From Paramacrobiotus metropolitanus (Eukaryota; Tardigrada; Eutardigrada; Parachela; Macrobiotidae): 64,000 nt of DNA. The notes beneath the pieces were generated by a model. It was not told where the DNA came from. It made no database searches and worked only from the letters and a program-made list of their open reading frames with translations. The DNA lies in NCBI RefSeq assembly GCF_019649055.1, contig NW_026570397.1, forward strand, positions 1 through 64,000. Direction: 5' to 3'. Positions 58,745-64,000 of the stretch are shown here, in pieces. The translations under genes and the position numbers were made by a program. Numbering within the stretch: position 1 is the first letter of the stretch; every line of letters begins with the position of its first letter.

Positions 58745-61045
58745 AACTGGATTCCCTCCGCATCGTCTCAATTAACCAGCCCGTAAACATCGATATCCGT
58801 GTGTAAACCCCGGGGTAACCTAAAAAAGTGCAAAAGATGCCGATGAAAAAGACGAATTCATAATGCAGTTTAATTCATATTAAATAATTACTATTAAACA
58901 TATTTCTGTGTTGCTATCATGATAAACAGTGCAGTTCATACCTGGAAGAGCGCAACCATAACCCCAGCTGACCAATCCAATTAACGTATACGCTCCGTCG
59001 CGGAAGATGCTCAACGGTCCACCGGAATCGCCCTAAAACCATGAAAAGGTCATCCGCGTATATATATGAGAAAACCATGAAAAGCGCGCGCGTATATAAA
59101 ACTATTAAAAGGTCATCCGCATAATGTATGTATTGGATATATGCAGCCCACCTGGCAGGCGTCCTTGCGGCCGTTGTCGTAGCCGGCACACATCATCTGC
59201 GGGATGATCTTCTCGGGCGTGTGCTGCGCCGTGAACATGTCCTCGCACTGCTGGTTGGTCATCACCGGCACCTCCACGTGCTGCAGAATGGCCGGGCGGT
59301 CCTCGCGGAACTCCAGCCGGCCCCAGCCGGTGATGGTGCCCAGGATGCCGGTGAAGTCGTCGCCCGGCCGCGGCAGACACACCGGCTGGATGTGCGGCGC
59401 GTACTCCACGGGGAAGTCCAGCTTGAGGAGGGCCACGTCGTGGGAGAAGCTGCGCTGCGAGTTGTACAGCGGATGGAGGATGAACTTGATCAGCCGGCGC
59501 TCCTCCACCGGCAGGATGTCGTTGGTCCGCGTGCGGTCCCACACGCCCAGCCGCACGATGATGTCGTTGGAGGTCACCGAGGCCCTGTCATTTACAAGTT
59601 TGATACGTTTGCATGATGCAGGTTAGTGCGGGACAGCAGACTTACGGCGCCACGCAGTGTCCGGCGGTGACCACCCACTGGTGGTCCAGCAGGGCGCCCC
59701 CGCACCGCTCCTGTCCTTTAATCACCACCATCACCGAAAACGGGAACTCCGCAAATTGTGCCGACACGCCGCCGACGATGCGGGCACCCCGGGTGATCAG
59801 TGGCGCCTGTCCGCAGCCTGTAAGAGGAAACCTTTTAATTACGGCTTTCGCATATATAGATATCATGTTCTTGGTACAATGCGTGTTAAACAAATTCGGT
59901 TAAAGAGCCTTTTTAAACAAATGTATACGTAAAATAAAATTACGCTTTATTGCAATAAAATGCAGATGACTTTGCGAATACCAAAAGCGTCGATTCTTAC
60001 TTCGAGGCGGTGCTCGCAGCGGCGGCAGTGTCGGCTGATTCGGAATGCTGACCGCCGTGCTGGCGGTGGTCGTCGTCGTCGTTGTCGTCGTCGTCGTGCT
60101 GGTTGTTGCCGGTGTCGTTGGCCCCGATTCGACGGTCAAGCTGAGCGCCACTCCGTCGTCGTCGCCGGCCTTACTCTTGCAGCAGACGGTGAAGTAGAAG
60201 AAGGGCCCGGAACAGAAGCGCACCGGCTTCCCTATCCGGTCGCACACCCAACTGAACACGCACGACTCGTCGGGGAAGCAGCTCCCTACCGTGTTCTCTG
60301 CTACGCGGTCTGCAACAATACAAAGCATCAGTTACGTATAGAAGTATCAGGATTAAGAATTAAAGAATATATATATGTATGCACTATATTCCTTAAATTA
60401 ATACTATACATATTGATTCTAGAAAAAAACAATAATAGTCAGAAAACGCTTTATCGTAATAATTCAATTTACCACCTGACGTATTTTAAAAAATTTCACC
60501 AAACCCGCCAATTTTATCTGTATGAAGCCCATTTTCTAAAATTACGCAAAAACCGTTTTCCGATGTAAAAAAGCACGGGGAAACGGATTCTGCAGAAATC
60601 AGACAGAAAAAACGCCATCTGAACTGTTTTTGATTAGAAATTAATATGTATAGGTACTTCAAGTATATATAGTAGTGGGTATTGCTGCAGCTGATCATTG
60701 CTGACTATTTTCAGATGCAGCGACGCTTGTTATTGCTTGTTATTGTACAGAAGCCAGCTTTCGGTGTACAGTACAATAGTGTTTGACTTGCAACCTAGCT
60801 TATAAAACTTGTATGTATTACGTATTACAACCTTATAAAAATTGTATGCTTAATATAAAAAATTGTATGTATAAATTGTTTGCACCGTTTCTCCTGGTGA
60901 GGCGGATGGCGGAGGCGGCGACATCGTTGTCGAGACTGGAGAGCTCAGCTTCGCCGGCCTGCAGGGAAGGGAGCAGGAGGAGTAGGGAGAGGGTCAGGAG
61001 GGCCGGCGACTGCGCGGGCAGCTGCAGCGGCGACACGGCGCCCAT
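58743..61045 (-). CDS. CLIP-like-domain trypsin-type serine protease, secreted
   Basis: Exons 60886-61045, 60001-60309, 59646-59817, 59152-59584, 58942-59032 and 58743-58819 join in phase to 413 residues. A signal peptide with a leucine run ([13 protein letters not shown]) is followed by a six-cysteine module (Cys64, 70, 76, 86, 96, 97) of the CLIP/Stubble type, a Thr-rich linker and the catalytic domain. Activation is expected after Arg169 (GAR-IVGG). Triad: His210 in TAGHC, Asp263 in HDVALLK and Ser361 in GDSGGP. Asp355 in the specificity pocket predicts cleavage after Arg/Lys. CLIP proteases act in extracellular cascades (immunity, cuticle, development). The linker's Thr run is encoded by a microsatellite-like (GTC/GTT) tract. 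Confidence 0.92.
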
Positions 61046-64000
61046 TTCCGCTCACTTCCGCTACGCTGCGCGTTCGTTTCCCGCCGACGCGTTAACCGAT
61101 CACAAGGCCGAACCGAACGTATGTTCAATCACCTGCAAAACTTGCCGAATCACCTATACGATCATCAGCAGCTGACATGCCGCCAACGAAAGCGCAATTA
61201 AACACAACAAATTCACTGAAACAAAACATTTTCGCTCAATCACAAACTCGACGACGTACACACATAGTAAATGCGATCATGTGAGATTACGTATATTGGT
61301 TACTCGGAACAATTCACGGACAGAGTTTTGCTGTGGATACGAAATCTTTGCTATCAGAAAAAGGAGCAAAAAACGATACCTGAAGGATAAAAAATTTGTT
61401 TGTGACAACGTATATAAGAAAAAGCAGGATATAACCTAATGCTTCAATAATAAACTAATTTTTAGTTGTATGAGGCAGAAATTCTTAACACTTGAACGAA
61501 GATTATTTTTCACCAATGAGGTCGACCTTTGTGATGCAAGACTAGAAGCCAGCAAAAGCGCAATTCAGTGCAGCAAAATTTTCTGTCGGTTCTGCGTTTT
61601 TATTTAATAAGGTCTGGCCAGTGCCATGAATGGATTAGACAGAAAGGATACAGTAGCAAAATATATCTTAATGCATATGTGCTGAGAGATATTGTCTGGC
61701 ACATCCGCGTTTACGATACGTACTGCTGGTGTCCCATTTCTCCAGTCTAATTTATATTAACCACCTCACGATACGTGGGGAAAAGTTTTTCTCAACGCGT
61801 TTTGCCGCCAAATGCCGGCTTAGTACGCTACGGGCTTGGAGTTTGGCCAATTCCGGCAGTTCCAAATACACACGACGGGAACATTAATGGGGATGCTGCT
61901 TATATCGCCAATCGCAATAAACAAGCAATGGTGCTGATCAGCTGTGTAGCGCCGGCTCTTGTTTCGTAATCTGGCAGTACTGCATATTGGATAATGGACT
62001 ACACTTTTTCGTACGTTTCCGTACCATTATTCCGAGCACCGGCAACAAAGTATTTCTGCAGCTATCATCCTGGAAATAAGTGGTCTATCTCAAGAAAACT
62101 GCCTCCTGAAGCCTAAAGGTGAGTAAAAGGGATCAGGAAAAATTTCGAATATAATTATATCGATGAACCGCAGGCTCGGAGGCTCCTATGGTGTCACCCG
62201 TCTGCCTACTGTACATACAAATCTGGTTTATATCGCGTTTATGGCAAAGAAAGAAAATAAATTTTGCGACTCTCTGCAGCCTGCACATACAGAGTACTTA
62301 CACTAACTTTAATAATAATTATACGTATGCGGCGTTTTGCTTTTTTCCCCATTTAAACTCACTAATCATACAGCTTGATTTACAGCATTTACGTAGGGTG
62401 CTCTTCTTCTTGCTGTAATTGCCAGATTTCGCAAAGACAGAATGACGCCGCACGTGGTGCCGGTTTGGCATGATGACGGCTCGAGATTCGAGGAAATTGC
62501 ATAATTACTCTTAAAGAGCGCATTCTGCAGGAAAAACTGCATAATTGGATAGCATAATTTATGTCAATGCACGTGGAGGCTGTTGATATTTTTCTTCTAC
62601 CTGTACTCATACCGCAAAGGTATTTTTCTGCAGCGCCACTGCACCAGTTGTGCCGATCGAGCAACAACTAACCGCCTTCCGCGGCTGTGAGACGACAGGT
62701 CACGGCACTCGTAACTATCCACTCATTCGGCGATGCAATAAACAAATCACTGGTATGTACAATTACGAAAACATTCCGAGCAGCACACGAGTTGTATCTT
62801 TTAATGATGCCTCTTAATTTGCCGTAATACTGCACATGTAATGCGTATCACAAAAGCGCCCGGTCATTACGGTGTGTTGTTATGGCGTTCATATCTCCAC
62901 GAGAGCGTACAATTTACACGCCGCGAATTTACAGTGTGCAACAACCGGCGTTCGCTGTAGACTACAGTTTGCAATGTACGGAATGACAGAAGGTATAAAA
63001 TAAAAAAGTTCAAAAATGTGCAACTTGTTCTTATATTGCAAATCAAATTTAGTTATTATTTAGTAGAGATTACTAGAGACTACCCCGAAAAAACTTGAGC
63101 GCCACATAAGAAATATTTACTCTGACATAAATCCTTTAATTTTTAGGCTGCTAATTAAAATGGGTACCGACAATCAGTACCGTAAATTAAGTAATTATCG
63201 AACTATATAAATATTATTTTAAGAAAAAATCGTACTTCGTAGCAGTACATATTGATACCGGCTGACTAGTCACGTATAACACGTGCAGCACAGCGGGAAA
63301 GAATTTCCTGCATGAATAATGACTACAGTATATACACGACAGTGGCCATCGGGCCATGTGTAATCAGTCATAATAATATAAAAAAAGTGAAAGAATCGCA
63401 TAGAATATACAGTGCTCGATATTGGTGTTATGCGATGGGCCGTTGTGCGGCGACACTTTCACTTGGTGGTGCCAGTGATGCGGATTTGTGGCGCCGCCAC
63501 CAGCTCGGAATTCTTTTGACAAATTAAGCTCATCAGGCCACTAAACACTTTCATCGAGCCAAACACCGATGCGCCATTCGCCATGCGGAATGGCTTCTCA
63601 AGACCTCGCAACAGCGCGTCACGCGCACTTCATCAGAAATTAACAAACGCAAAACAGTAAACTACAGCAGAGCCGTATAAATAATGAAATGTAATGCGTT
63701 TATTAGCGTAATGTTAGTTATGTAAGCAATTAATAATATAATTAATTAAGAAAGTATTTTCATAAATAATCAAATAAAATAACTATTTATTATGATATTA
63801 GTTATAAAAAAATTTAAATCGATATAAGAAAACATTTATTTACTGTATGTACTGTATGTAAATAAGACACGAAAATGCACTTTACCTGTCGGTGTGTCGC
63901 TATGGCGCCCTGTGGTGGGTGCAGTCACATCCAAGCGATGTTTTGGTGGCAGAAGAGCAAGAGATTCCAGTTGAACGTCCGAGGGAAAAACAGCGATTGT
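61046..64000. other. Terminal region without a supported gene
   Basis: This holds the protease upstream region, then AT-rich sequence with only short, unspliced ORFs lacking signal peptides or family motifs. A gene may start beyond base 64000, but I see no exon of it. Confidence 0.45.

Overview
The window is animal nuclear DNA: intron-bearing genes with GT-AG and two GC-AG introns, GC-rich exons in AT-rich noncoding sequence, AATAAA signals and no operon structure. Spliced models put ten protein genes plus one extra potassium-channel cassette in 64 kb. This density, the CLIP-like protease, the quiver-like Ly6 protein and the Shaw channel point to a protostome with a compact genome. A tardigrade or other panarthropod is my best guess, but it is not proven.

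Layout. 1-1293 (+): 3' part of Rab3. 2706-3804 (+): secreted protein of three degenerate thyroglobulin type-1 repeats. 4519-6166 (-): malectin. 6167-10952: no gene; a retroelement C-terminal fragment, a possible FLYWCH fragment and a 950-bp mariner-like element. 10953-14459 (-): Ly6/quiver-like GPI-anchored protein. 16569-18443 (-): unrecognised protein with a PCNA-binding PIP box and a C-terminal CHCC motif. 19300-20230: nested inverted-repeat elements. 20887-23441 (+): pancreatic-type lipase. 24063-24658: large TTAA-flanked palindrome. 25412-26087 (+): 64-residue Gly/Tyr/Trp-rich secreted peptide precursor. 26465-26875 (-): mucin-like secreted protein.

27668-35354 (-): Shaw/Kv3 channel locus. 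One T1 exon and one linker exon are followed by two complete membrane-domain cassettes in tandem. Only the upstream cassette has its own terminal exon joined in the standard model; the second cassette lacks a T1 domain but has a matching splice phase. 35355-42608 is a 7.2-kb gene desert, rich in GC islands, with a tandem array carrying nuclear-receptor-like half sites. 42609-46136 (-): ABTB1. 47343-56161 (-): NDRG, with an 8-codon first exon. 58743-61045 (-): CLIP-like trypsin-type protease. The rest to 64000 has no gene that I can support.

The genes are ordinary neighbours and not a cluster with one job. Several act in secretion or at membranes (Rab3, malectin, lipase, protease, Ly6, Kv). 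The Ly6/quiver protein about 13 kb from a Kv locus is suggestive, because quiver/sleepless proteins modulate Kv channels in flies, but nothing here shows a link. Exon coordinates were worked out by hand from splice signals, reading phase and family conservation, without transcript data.
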